DNA from: Heliomarina baculiformis
Lineage (GTDB): Bacteria; Pseudomonadota; Alphaproteobacteria; Rhodobacterales; Rhodobacteraceae
Direction of reading: 5' to 3'
DNA length: 64,000 bases
Assembly: GCF_019966545.1 (NCBI RefSeq)
Contig: NZ_JAIMIC010000004.1
Coordinates: 310,001 to 374,000 of the forward strand
The notes beneath the pieces are model-generated. The model made no database searches. It was not told the origin of the DNA and saw only the letters and a list, made by a program, of their open reading frames with translations. Each line of letters opens with the position of its first letter. The first letter of the stretch is position 1. Shown piece after piece: positions 44,618 to 53,073 of this stretch. A program made the translations under genes and the position numbers.

Positions 44618-45742
44618 CTATCGTTTGAAATTGGCCGCGACAAAGGGCATCGCGGAAACGGTGACCGGCAGGCGCTTGCCGCGCAGCTCGCCGTAAAGAA
44701 CGGTGCCCGGTTCGGCCTTGTCGGCGGGGACATAGCCCATCGCGACGGGGCCGCCGACCGTGGGGCCGAACCCGCCCGAGGTGATGGTGCCGACAGGTTC
44801 ACCGCCCGCGTCCTCGGCGAAGAGTTCGACACCTTCGCGCATCGGCGCACGGCCCTCGGGACGCAACCCGACGCGTTTGCGTGCCGGTCCGTCCTGCATC
44901 TGACTCAGGACCGCTTCGGCACCGGGGAAACCGCCCTCGCGCGCGCCGCCCTGCCGCCGGGCCTTCTGGATCGCCCATGTCAGCGATGCTTCGGCCGGCA
45001 GGGTGGTGGTGTCGATATCATGCCCGTACAGACAAAGCCCCGCCTCGAGCCGCAGGGAATCCCGCGCGCCAAGCCCAATGGGCAGGACATCGTCATGATC
45101 CAGAAGACAACGCGCCAGCGACTCGGCATGTTCCGACGGGACCGAAATTTCATAGCCGTCTTCGCCCGTGTAACCCGAGCGTGAAACCCAGCATTCAGCT
45201 CCGTCGAGCATCAGAGTTTTCACGTCCATGAACTTCATCCCGGCCGCTTCAGGTGCCAGTTTAGACAACACGTTTTCGGCAGCGGGGCCCTGAAGCGCCA
45301 GCAGCGCGCGGTCGGTCACGGGGGCCACATCCAGCGCTGGTTCCAGCGCCGATTTCATATGGGCGATATCCTGATCCTTGCAAGCGGCGTTAACCACGAC
45401 GAACAGGTGGTCGCCCCGGTTGGCGAACATCAGGTCGTCGGTGATGCCGCCGGTTTCATCCGTGAAAAGACCATAGCGTTGCCGGCCTTCCTTGAGCCCG
45501 AGCACATCCATCGGCACGAGAGTTTCAAAGGCAGTCGCCAGCGCCTCCCAGTCCGCGCCCGAGATCACGACCTGACCCATGTGGCTGACATCGAAAAGCC
45601 CTGCCTTTTGGCGTGTATGGGTGTGTTCGGCCATGATGCCGGCGGGAAACTGCACGGGCATGTCATAGCCTGCAAAGCCGACCATCTTGCCGCCCAACTC
45701 AAGGTGCAGCGCGTGCAAAGGGGTTCTCAGTAAATCCGTCAT
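44618..45742 (-). CDS. gcvT: Aminomethyltransferase, T-protein of glycine cleavage
   Basis: A 374-residue folate-dependent T-protein that releases ammonia and makes methylene-tetrahydrofolate. LRTPLHALHLELGGKMVGFA, GLFDVSHMGQV, SRSGYTGEDGYEISVP and LGARDSLRLEAGLCLYGHD are typical. The ATG at 45742 fits the family; the longer frame reaches into the riboswitch leader. First gene of gcvT-gcvH-VOC-gcvP. Confidence 0.97.
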   Translation of the reverse strand: MTDLLRTPLHALHLELGGKMVGFAGYDMPVQFPAGIMAEHTHTRQKAGLFDVSHMGQVVISGADWEALATAFETLVPMDVLGLKEGRQRYGLFTDETGGITDDLMFANRGDHLFVVVNAACKDQDIAHMKSALEPALDVAPVTDRALLALQGPAAENVLSKLAPEAAGMKFMDVKTLMLDGAECWVSRSGYTGEDGYEISVPSEHAESLARCLLDHDDVLPIGLGARDSLRLEAGLCLYGHDIDTTTLPAEASLTWAIQKARRQGGAREGGFPGAEAVLSQMQDGPARKRVGLRPEGRAPMREGVELFAEDAGGEPVGTITSGGFGPTVGGPVAMGYVPADKAEPGTVLYGELRGKRLPVTVSAMPFVAANFKR

Positions 45743-45801
45743 ACCCGATCCAAGTCCAAGACCAGCGTGATTCTCAAGGAAATCATGCGGCATCCCAAAT
45801 T

Positions 45802-45821
45802 TCGCAGGCGATTGCCTGCGA
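45802..45821 (-). terminator. Expression-platform hairpin of the glycine riboswitch
   Basis: A perfect 8-bp stem TCGCAGGC/GCCTGCGA with a 4-base loop, placed between the second aptamer and the gcvT start, followed on the minus strand by AATTTGGG. It may be the switching hairpin; the weak U run leaves a translational mechanism open. Confidence 0.5.
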
Positions 45822-45827
45822 GTGTGA

Positions 45828-45990
45828 TGCCCCCTCTGTCCTTTTGCCTGAGATCGTTATCCCTTCGGCGTCCCGGTCGTGGCCGGGCTCTCTCCAGAGT
45901 CGTCTTGGCGGATGCGGTCCTTGCGCCTGAGAGTTTCCGGGGCGGTTGCTCCTTCGGCACCGGCTTTTGCCGGTTCTCCCACATCACGGG
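45828..45990 (-). ncRNA. Tandem glycine riboswitch upstream of gcvT
   Basis: Two successive aptamers are recognisable on the minus strand. The first contains GGGAGAACCGG, GCCGAAGGAGCAACCGCC and AACTCTCAGGCGCAAGGACC. The second contains GGAGAGAGCCCGG, CGCCGAAGGGATAACG and ATCTCAGGCAAAAGGACAG. These are the conserved gcvT-motif cores, in the usual tandem order with a short linker. Glycine binding would be expected to turn on gcvT-gcvH-VOC-gcvP. Confidence 0.95.
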
Positions 45991-46049
45991 TGTCGTTTAT
46001 CGTCTCCGTTTGGTCGCGGCAAGCGAATTGCTGCCCGTTGGCCGCCGGA

Positions 46050-48161
46050 TTATCCGGCCGACCGCAGTTGTGCCCGTTGTGTGGTCGATGCCCGCCGGGA
46101 TTTGCGCGGTTGCGAGATCGGCGTGACATTTGCGCTGGGCATATCAAACTCGAAACGGCTGCCGACGCCCGGTTCGCTGGTCACACCCAGGTCGCCGCCA
46201 TGCAGTTTCACGATCTGCCGGGCAATGGTGAGACCAAGCCCAAAGCCACCGTGCGCGCGGGTGTCCGACCCGTCCGCCTGCTGGAACCGCTGGAAGATCA
46301 GCCCGTGGTCCTTGGCGGGGATGCCGCAGCCAGTGTCCTCGACCGCGATGCGCGTACGGGTACCGTCGGGATGCACGGAAATGGTGATCGAGCCTTCGTT
46401 GGTAAACTTCAGCGCATTGCCGACAAGATTATATAGCACCTGCTTGAGCCGCAGCGGGTCAGCTTCGATCATGACATCCTCGATCTGGCCGACCAGCTTG
46501 ATGCCTTTCTTTTCGGCCTGCGGGTTCAGATCGTCGATGATCGTCTGGACCGAGTTTGCAACAGATACGGTTTCCGGTGCGATCTTGAGGTCGCCACCTT
46601 CCGCCTTGGCCCAGTCGAGCAGGTCATTCACCATGTTCAGCATGTGTTTCGACGCGCCAAGGATCTTTTCGCTCTGGGCCGAGATGGCATCCGCCTGCTT
46701 GGTAATCAGGCCGCGCATCTTGGCACAGTCCACCTTGTCGTCACTGTCGGGCTGATCCAGCAAGGTATTGATTTCCCGTGCCGCTGGCATGCTCTGGCTT
46801 TGACGCAGGAAAGAGGCGTATCCGGAAATCACGGTCAGCGGTGTGCGCAGCTCATGCGTGACATTGCCAAGGAATTCCGATTTCTGCTTGTTCGCGGCCT
46901 CTGCGGCAATCTGCGCTTCTTTCTGGGCCGTGACATCCGCGCAGATGACAACCGTGTACTCTTCGGGCGTTTTCGACAGTGAAATGCTAAGCCAGCGCCC
47001 ATCTGGCAGATGTTCGATTCTCGTCGCGTTGCGGTCATAGTTCTTAAGCTGGGATTTGACCCATGCGTCTTCGCGGCCCACGGCTTCGGGCACATGGCCT
47101 TGTCGGATCGACATGTAGAGGATGTCTCCGATCGAAAGGCCCGGTTTCAGCTTGTCCTTGTCCAGATGCAGGATATCGGCATAGGCGTCGTTGGCCATGA
47201 GAAGCCTGCCGTTGTGGTCGAAAAGCGAAAACCCGGCGTCGAGCGATTCTACCGCATGTTGGAGGATGCTGTGCGCGTTCTGGCTGCGCATCGCAAAGCG
47301 GCGGATCAGCAGGATGGACCCGACGAGTGTCACCAGCGATAGAATTGTCGTCGCGAGGAATTTCCACATGTTCGGGGAATAAGGTGCCCAGTCTTCATGC
47401 GGCGACGCCGCGAGTTCCCAGCTGCGACCAAAGGCGGTCAGGGTCTTGGTTGAACGATCCGAAGTGAAAAGCTCGGGCGCGCCGTAGAGATGTTTGATCA
47501 GTTTTCCCGTTGGCGACACTTCCCGCAGAGATAGCTGAAGGCTGTCGATGATATGGGCCAGCCCTTCGTCGCCACGAAACAGCCCCTCCTCGGAAATGAC
47601 GATCGAAATGACACCCCAAAAGCTTTCCGTCCGTCCATTCAGATGTGGGGTGATGACTGGGTAGCGCAGCACGTAGCCGCGTCCGCCCTGAACAAGGTTG
47701 ATCGGCCCGTCGAATACCGCCGCGCTCTGGCGATAGGCGCGTGCGACGCTTGCCAGTTGCGTCGGTACATAGGCGTATTCAAGCCCGATGACGGATTCGT
47801 TGCCCTTAAGCGGCGACACATGTGTCACCCTCAGGTCGGGCGCGATGGCGACGTTGAGGATGCCGGGATACCGGTCGAGCAGTTGATCGGCGGCCTGTGC
47901 GACAGCTTCATCGGTTAGATCGGGGGAGAGGGAAACGAAGCTTGCCAGACGGTTGGCCACAAGTTCCATGCCGAACAGCTTGGCCGCGAGGGAATCGGCC
48001 ACGTGACTCAGGTCTCTCTGAAGCTCCGCGTGTTTTTCGTTCAGGTAGATCGACTGATCTTTCTTGATGATCGCATAACCCGCCCCGATGCAAAGCACTG
48101 CCGTGCAGAATGCCAGAAGCAGATAGGTTCGCGACACGCCGCCCCAGATGTTTTTTTTCAT
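46050..48161 (-). CDS. CHASE/PAS sensor histidine kinase
   Basis: A 703-residue membrane kinase. The first transmembrane helix is around residues 12-30, followed by a periplasmic sensor domain of CHASE type (residues 40-250, with GILNVAIAPDLRVTHVSPL), then a second helix near 265-285. A PAS domain at about 300-415 (LDAGFSLFDHNGRLLMANDA) precedes HisKA with NVTHELRTPLTVISGY and HATPase with NLVGNALKFTNEG, DTGCGIPAKDHG and GFGLGLTIARQIV. No receiver domain and no adjacent regulator gene, so its partner is elsewhere. It lies 60 bp upstream of the glycine riboswitch on the same strand. Confidence 0.92.
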   Translation of the reverse strand: MKKNIWGGVSRTYLLLAFCTAVLCIGAGYAIIKKDQSIYLNEKHAELQRDLSHVADSLAAKLFGMELVANRLASFVSLSPDLTDEAVAQAADQLLDRYPGILNVAIAPDLRVTHVSPLKGNESVIGLEYAYVPTQLASVARAYRQSAAVFDGPINLVQGGRGYVLRYPVITPHLNGRTESFWGVISIVISEEGLFRGDEGLAHIIDSLQLSLREVSPTGKLIKHLYGAPELFTSDRSTKTLTAFGRSWELAASPHEDWAPYSPNMWKFLATTILSLVTLVGSILLIRRFAMRSQNAHSILQHAVESLDAGFSLFDHNGRLLMANDAYADILHLDKDKLKPGLSIGDILYMSIRQGHVPEAVGREDAWVKSQLKNYDRNATRIEHLPDGRWLSISLSKTPEEYTVVICADVTAQKEAQIAAEAANKQKSEFLGNVTHELRTPLTVISGYASFLRQSQSMPAAREINTLLDQPDSDDKVDCAKMRGLITKQADAISAQSEKILGASKHMLNMVNDLLDWAKAEGGDLKIAPETVSVANSVQTIIDDLNPQAEKKGIKLVGQIEDVMIEADPLRLKQVLYNLVGNALKFTNEGSITISVHPDGTRTRIAVEDTGCGIPAKDHGLIFQRFQQADGSDTRAHGGFGLGLTIARQIVKLHGGDLGVTSEPGVGSRFEFDMPSANVTPISQPRKSRRASTTQRAQLRSAG

Positions 48162-48383
48162 TTTCAGCCGCCCTGATAGTTATGCCCCGGCGGAGGCTTT
48201 TCCCGATGTTGGTAAATCGATCTAAAATGATGATTAGGCGAAATTTTGACGCAAACACGGCTGGCAAAAGGATGCTTTCGTCAATCAAATATAGTTGGCC
48301 TGTATTGAGAAATGGTTTTTGAAATTCGGCGGATTACGGGAATTGAGTTCCAGTCAATCGTCATCAGCGGCGGCTCCTAGATA

Positions 48384-48413
48384 AGAAAAGGGGCGCGCCA
48401 GCGGCACGCCCCT
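48384..48413 (-). terminator. Rho-independent terminator of the ect-ask operon
   Basis: Stem AGGGGCG/CGCCCCT extended by GCC/GGC across one mismatch, loop AGC, then TTTTCTTATC on the minus strand. It lies 26 bp past the ask stop. Confidence 0.85.
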
Positions 48414-48438
48414 AATATTGCGATAAAATGTCGACCGA

Positions 48439-49869
48439 TCAGGCGGCTTTTTTCTCAACGGCCTTGCTGGCCTTACCAAAGAACAGATCGTGCATCGTGC
48501 AGATCGTATCGTCGAGCTGATCTCTCGGGACAATGAACTGCACGTCCACCAGCCGCGGCGGCTGCTGTGCGGCCACGACTTCGATGCCCTTTTCGTCGAG
48601 CGCGTTCATGCCGCGACCCAGAACGCCGAGACCCGAAAGGTCGCGCCCGATCACCGATGCCAGCGACAGTGCCCGCACCGACACGTCCGCATTGGGATAA
48701 GTCTCGATCAGGTCACGTTCCACTCGGCGGATCGCCTTGAAAGACGCGTCGAGGAAATGCGTGATCGTATTCGCATTCGACGTCTTCGACACGATGTTCA
48801 CATTGTGACGGCGCAGGATCTCAAGGATCGTGCTGTCATATCCTTTGACCCCAAGCATGTCCTGCTCGAACAGGTCCAGCGCGTAGATATCCAGACCGCA
48901 CACGATCTCCGCCGCCGGCGTGTCGGTCGGCTGGTCGTCGATCAGCGTGCCGGGATCTTTCGGCTCGAACGCATTGGTGACGCGAAGCGGGACCTGCGCC
49001 TGGCGCAGGGTTCGGGCCGCTTTCGGGTGGATCGCTTCCATGCCCATGTTCGACAACTGGTCGGCTACGTCATAGTTGGTGTGACCCAGCTTTCGTACGT
49101 TCTCCATGCCAACCAGTTTCGGATCGGCCGAGGACAGGTGGAATTCCTTGTGAATGATCGCTTCGCGCGCGCCGGTCATAGCCGCAATCCGCGAGAAAGT
49201 GACCTCGGAATAACCACGATCGTATTCCTTCATCAGACCTTCGCGGCACTGCGCATAGCCGGTCACGATCAGGATCTCGCGCGACGGGTCGGCGTCCTGA
49301 AGGCCCGATTCGATGCGCTCTTTCAGAGACATCTCGCGTTCATCGCGCCAGCCCGACAGGTCGATGGTCCGTGCTTCGACACCCGCGCGGCGCAGCATCA
49401 GGGCCGAGGACAGCGCTGAATGCGCCTCACCCAGACCGGACAGCAGCTCGCGAATGATGCGCATATGTTCGGACAGGCGGAAATGGCCATAGGAACACAG
49501 GCGTTGCAGGTCGAGGAGACAGCTGCGCGCGCCTTCGATCCGGTCGCGAACGAAATCATCCGCTTCCTTGAGGTCGCCCGGATGGTCAAGCAAGGCCCGA
49601 TGCGCCTCGCGCATCGCGTTCGCAACCTCGGTCAGCTTATCGAGCCAAGCATGGCTTTGGTCGCCGCTGGCGAACAGGCCGTAAACGCCCGGCTCGCCGG
49701 TTTTCTTGTCTTCCAGCAGCAGGTTGGTGATGCCGCCAAACGCGGAAACGACGAAGATGCGATTGTAGACATCCTTGCGGTCGCCGATGAACAGGGTGTC
49801 CACCAGTTCACGCGCGCGGGACATCGACGTGCCGCCGATCTTTTCGACTGTATGCTCGGGAAAGTTCAT
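48439..49869 (-). CDS. ask: Aspartate kinase of the ectoine operon
   Basis: A 476-residue aspartokinase of the Ask_Ect type, which supplies aspartyl phosphate for ectoine synthesis and usually escapes normal feedback control. VEKIGGTSMSRARELVD is the N-terminal kinase motif, VTGYAQCREGLMKEYDRGYS and TFSRIAAMTGAREAIIHKEF the active-site region, and two ACT-like segments close the protein (YDSTILEILRRHNVNIVSKT and VIGRDLSGLGVLGRGMNAL). Last gene of ectA-ectB-ectC-ask. A hairpin separates its ribosome binding site from its ATG. Confidence 0.95.
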   Translation of the reverse strand: MNFPEHTVEKIGGTSMSRARELVDTLFIGDRKDVYNRIFVVSAFGGITNLLLEDKKTGEPGVYGLFASGDQSHAWLDKLTEVANAMREAHRALLDHPGDLKEADDFVRDRIEGARSCLLDLQRLCSYGHFRLSEHMRIIRELLSGLGEAHSALSSALMLRRAGVEARTIDLSGWRDEREMSLKERIESGLQDADPSREILIVTGYAQCREGLMKEYDRGYSEVTFSRIAAMTGAREAIIHKEFHLSSADPKLVGMENVRKLGHTNYDVADQLSNMGMEAIHPKAARTLRQAQVPLRVTNAFEPKDPGTLIDDQPTDTPAAEIVCGLDIYALDLFEQDMLGVKGYDSTILEILRRHNVNIVSKTSNANTITHFLDASFKAIRRVERDLIETYPNADVSVRALSLASVIGRDLSGLGVLGRGMNALDEKGIEVVAAQQPPRLVDVQFIVPRDQLDDTICTMHDLFFGKASKAVEKKAA

Positions 49870-49876
49870 ATGTATC

Positions 49877-49896
49877 AGCCCGGGTTGCCCCGGGCT
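49877..49896 (-). promoter_or_regulatory. Hairpin between ribosome binding site and ATG of ask
   Basis: AGCCCGGG pairs perfectly with CCCGGGCT around a 4-base loop. On the minus strand the order is AGGAG (49901-49897), hairpin, GATACAT, ATG at 49869. Folding would loop out 20 bases and bring the AGGAG to a normal distance of about 7 bases from the ATG. Confidence 0.65.
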
Positions 49897-49905
49897 CTCC
49901 TTTTG

Positions 49906-50292
49906 TCAGGCATCTGCCAATGCGTAAGAGCCGTCTTCGCGGTGCACTTCGTTGCCGGTGACCGGCGGATTGAAGCAGCAGGCCATGACCAGCTCTTCTT
50001 CGGCGCGCAGGATGTGGCGGTCGTGCTTGTTCAGCGCGTACATGACGCCGGGCGTGATCTCATGGGTCTCGCCGGTGGCGATATCCGTGATCGAGCCTTT
50101 GCCCTGCATGCAGAAAACCGACTCAAAATGGTTCTTGTATTCGAAGGTGTGTTCGGAACCGGCTTGCAGATAGGTGATGTGAAAGCTGAAGCCCATGCCG
50201 TCGTCGGCAAGCAGCATCCGGACGGATGTCCACTGGGCGTCGGATACAGAACGGTCGGTGTCTTTCAGCTTGTTTAGGTCGCGTACAATCAT
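49906..50292 (-). CDS. ectC: L-ectoine synthase
   Basis: A 128-residue cupin that cyclises N-gamma-acetyl-diaminobutyrate to ectoine. [16 protein letters not shown] is the EctC N-terminus. The cupin core ([20 protein letters not shown], then [11 protein letters not shown]) holds the iron-binding residues. The ATG at 50292 is 4 bp after ectB. No ectD hydroxylase gene is in the window, so ectoine rather than hydroxyectoine is the expected product here. Confidence 0.96.
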   Translation of the reverse strand: MIVRDLNKLKDTDRSVSDAQWTSVRMLLADDGMGFSFHITYLQAGSEHTFEYKNHFESVFCMQGKGSITDIATGETHEITPGVMYALNKHDRHILRAEEELVMACCFNPPVTGNEVHREDGSYALADA

Positions 50293-50296
50293 TGTT

Positions 50297-51586
50297 TTAC
50301 TCCGCTGCGATTTTGTTGGTGGCGCCAAGCACGTCCTGTGCGGCGTCCAGCAGGATGTTGAGGCCCTTCACAAAGGTCTGCTTGGGCGTGGTGAGGGGGG
50401 CGAGCACCTTGACGACTTCGTCATTGGCGCCGGATGTTTCGATGATCAGGCCCTTTTCAAAGGCGCGGGCGCAGATATCGCCAGCCAGTTCACCTGTGCC
50501 CACATCGACGCCGCGCATCATGCCGCGGCCCTTGAGCTTGGCGCCGGGGACCATGCCCGCCAGCGTTGTCAGATGATCCTCGAGGATCTGTGCCTTTTCG
50601 GCGATCTCGTTCTTGAACGCATCGTCGGTCCAGAACTTCTCGATAGCGACCCGTGCCGTGACGAAGGCGTGGGTGTTGCCACGGAAGGTGCCGTTATGCT
50701 CGGCAGGGCTCCACACGTCGAGTTCCGGCTTGAGGAGCAGCGCCGCGAACGGCAGCCCCATGCCCGACAGCGATTTTGCCAGCGGGATCATATCGGGTTC
50801 GACATCGTATTCCTCAAAGGAAAAGAAGGTGCCTGTACGGCCAAGGCCGGCCTGAATGTCATCCAAGATGAGCTTGGCGCCATGCTTTTTCGCGAGCTTC
50901 GCAATGCCCTGCATCCATTCCTTAGACGCCGCGTTCAGCCCGCCTTCGCCCTGCACCGGCTCAAAGATGAATGCGGCCGGGGCGTCGATGCCGCTCGACG
51001 GGTTGTCGAGCATTTCTTCGGCCAACTTTAGCGTATCCACGTCACCCATGGACCCCTCATAGGGCAGGTGGGTCACGTCGCCGAGGCTGACGCCGCCACC
51101 ATCACGCTTGCCGGCATTACCGGTCAGCGATAGGGCGCCCAGCGTCATCCCGTGGAAACCGTTTGTGAAAGCGATGACGTTCGTGCGACCGGTGACCTTA
51201 CGGGCCAGCTTCAGCGCGGCTTCGACGGCGTTCGTGCCGGTTGGGCCGACCATCATGACCTTGTGGTCCATGCCGCGCGGCTCGAGAATGTGCTTCTCGA
51301 AGCTCTCAAGAAAGGCCGCTTTGGCGTCCGTATACATGTCCAGACCGTGGGCAATGCCATCGTTCTGGATATGCTCGATCAGCGCGGCCTTCATGTCGGG
51401 GTCGTTATGGCCGTAGTTCAGCGAGGAACAACCGGCCAGAAAGTCGATGTAGGTCTTGCCATTGGCATCGGTCATTTCCGACCCACTGGCAGAGGTGAAA
51501 ACGGTATCGAAGCTGCGACAGTAACTGCGCACCTCCGACTCACGTCGGGCAAAAACTTGTTTATCGGCTGAATTTTCAGTCGGCAT
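50297..51586 (-). CDS. ectB: Diaminobutyrate-2-oxoglutarate transaminase
   Basis: A 429-residue class III PLP aminotransferase that makes L-2,4-diaminobutyrate from aspartate semialdehyde. [15 protein letters not shown] is the EctB N-terminus, [17 protein letters not shown] follows, [13 protein letters not shown] contains the PLP-interacting Asp, and LAKSLSGMG carries the Schiff-base Lys. GGAGG lies upstream. 45 bp after ectA. Confidence 0.97.
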   Translation of the reverse strand: MPTENSADKQVFARRESEVRSYCRSFDTVFTSASGSEMTDANGKTYIDFLAGCSSLNYGHNDPDMKAALIEHIQNDGIAHGLDMYTDAKAAFLESFEKHILEPRGMDHKVMMVGPTGTNAVEAALKLARKVTGRTNVIAFTNGFHGMTLGALSLTGNAGKRDGGGVSLGDVTHLPYEGSMGDVDTLKLAEEMLDNPSSGIDAPAAFIFEPVQGEGGLNAASKEWMQGIAKLAKKHGAKLILDDIQAGLGRTGTFFSFEEYDVEPDMIPLAKSLSGMGLPFAALLLKPELDVWSPAEHNGTFRGNTHAFVTARVAIEKFWTDDAFKNEIAEKAQILEDHLTTLAGMVPGAKLKGRGMMRGVDVGTGELAGDICARAFEKGLIIETSGANDEVVKVLAPLTTPKQTFVKGLNILLDAAQDVLGATNKIAAE

Positions 51587-51631
51587 AGGAGACCTCCAGG
51601 TCTATAACTAATAGGGGATATGCGGCGCGGT

Positions 51632-52156
51632 TCAGGCCGCTTTCTTGAATTCCTCGACGGGGAATTCGATGGTGACCATATGTTCGGTCGCGTGCGCGCC
51701 ATCGAAGTGTTCTTCGCGCTTGAAATGCGGTTCGCTATCCATGTCGCCGTCCTGACGGTCGGCAAATCGGGAGAACAGCGCCCAGGACGCATCGTTGTCC
51801 TTGGTGATGGTCGTTTGCATCTGGGTCACATCTGCACAGACCTCGCGGTCGAGGATATGTTCAAGCATGCGTGTGCCAAGCCCGGCACCGCGCGCCTTTG
51901 CGGAAACGGCGACCTGCCAGACAAACAGGGTGTCCGGGTCATCGGGACGGATATAGGCAGAAATCCAGCCCACGGCTTCGCCATCGATCTCGGCAAGCAC
52001 GCAGGTTTCGGCGAAGTGATCGCATTGGATCAGGTTGCAGTACATGGAATTTTCATCCAGCGGTTTGCAATCCTTGACCAACTCCCACACTGCCGATCCA
52101 TCTTCGCCTACAGGTTCGCGAAGTGTGATTTCATCTTTTGCAGCCATGTCCGTCAT
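51632..52156 (-). CDS. ectA: Diaminobutyrate acetyltransferase
   Basis: A 174-residue GNAT enzyme that acetylates diaminobutyrate, the second dedicated step to ectoine. LREPVGEDGSAVWELVKDCK and LDENSMYCNLIQCDHFAETC match EctA, and WQVAVSAKARGAGLGTRML carries the acetyl-CoA loop. First gene of the operon. The promoter lies in the 239-bp spacer shared with the divergent MarR-type gene. Confidence 0.95.
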   Translation of the reverse strand: MTDMAAKDEITLREPVGEDGSAVWELVKDCKPLDENSMYCNLIQCDHFAETCVLAEIDGEAVGWISAYIRPDDPDTLFVWQVAVSAKARGAGLGTRMLEHILDREVCADVTQMQTTITKDNDASWALFSRFADRQDGDMDSEPHFKREEHFDGAHATEHMVTIEFPVEEFKKAA

Positions 52157-52177
52157 TATCCGTTGTTACATTTATTT

Positions 52178-52192
52178 CGCAAGGCTTAGTAT
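52178..52192. repeat. 15-bp direct repeat, copy near ectA
   Basis: CGCAAGGCTTAGTAT, 22 bp before the ectA ATG; an identical copy lies 131 bp to the right. Candidate regulator binding site in the ectA/ectR spacer. Confidence 0.6.
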
Positions 52193-52245
52193 ATGTGCGG
52201 CGCTGAAATAATCAACACCATCGTTAAATAAACTATAAACCGGCG

Positions 52246-52276
52246 AAAAGGTTCCTCCCGTAGGGAGAACCCTTTT
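52246..52276. terminator. Hairpin in the centre of the ectA/ectR spacer
   Basis: AAAAGG..CCTCCC pairs with GGGAG..CCTTTT (two mismatches, loop GTA). T runs follow on both strands (GTTTTC on plus, TTTTCG on minus), so it resembles a bidirectional terminator placed between two divergent genes. Confidence 0.5.
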
Positions 52277-52308
52277 GTTTTCTGGCGATTTTGGCCTTAA
52301 ACTTACTG

Positions 52309-52323
52309 CGCAAGGCTTAGTAT
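52309..52323. repeat. 15-bp direct repeat, copy near ectR
   Basis: CGCAAGGCTTAGTAT again, identical to 52178-52192, 72 bp before the likely start of the MarR-type gene. Confidence 0.6.
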
Positions 52324-52395
52324 CGACTTGTATTATTGGGTTGCAAAAGTGCCACTGAACTTTAGCGTATGATGGTAATTTCGAACGAGACACCG

Positions 52396-52872
52396 ATGAG
52401 CCGTACCGATGAAAGCCTGATTTCACTCCGTCGTATTCTTCGATCGACCGAGCTTTACGGGCGCAAACTCGCCGCAGAGGCAGGCCTGACGGCGGTTCAG
52501 TTGCGGGTGCTTCAGATCATTGCTGAAACGGGGTCGAGTACGGCCAAGCATCTGGCGACCCGCATGGGAGTGACGCAGGCGACGATGACCGCGCTTATCG
52601 ACAAGCTGGAGAAGAAACAGCTTCTGACCCGGCACAGATCCGAGGTCGACAAGAGGCAGATGGATCTGCTGATCACCGATCTGGGGCGTGACAAGGTCAA
52701 TGATGCGCCCGACCCGCTGCAACAGCGATACGTTCGCGCCTTCGAGTCGATGGAGCCTTGGGAACAGTTGATGGTGAACGCGGTGCTGGAGCGGGTCGCG
52801 GGCATGCTTGACGCCTCTGATATCGATGCCTCGCCAGTGCTGGATTCTGGTGATCTTCGCGGGGTCCGCTAG
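52396..52872 (+). CDS. ectR: MarR-family regulator of ectoine genes (EctR-like)
   Basis: A 158-residue winged-helix repressor. LTAVQLRVLQIIAETGSSTA and HLATRMGVTQATMTALIDKL form the helix-turn-helix, and LEKKQLLTRHRSEVDKRQMD is the wing with the conserved DxRxxx pattern (here DKRQ). It is divergent from ectA, like EctR1 of other ectoine producers, so control of the ect operon is likely. The start at 52396 is uncertain; 52369 gives nine more residues. Confidence 0.85.
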   Translation: MSRTDESLISLRRILRSTELYGRKLAAEAGLTAVQLRVLQIIAETGSSTAKHLATRMGVTQATMTALIDKLEKKQLLTRHRSEVDKRQMDLLITDLGRDKVNDAPDPLQQRYVRAFESMEPWEQLMVNAVLERVAGMLDASDIDASPVLDSGDLRGVR

Positions 52873-53073
52873 GGCCGAAGAGGTGGGGCACAACCCGTAC
52901 ACAAGCCGTGCAGCACCTGTATACCCCCTGTGCACCGGGGCCGAAAGCCAAGTTTTGCCTTTAATCTGGCAGGCGCGGGAAAAAATGATCAAATTATTGG
53001 TTGCGGAATTGACTGCCCCTGCGGGCTGGTGCAACGAGTTGCTCATGATTTCCTGAATAGCAAGAGGTGCCCC

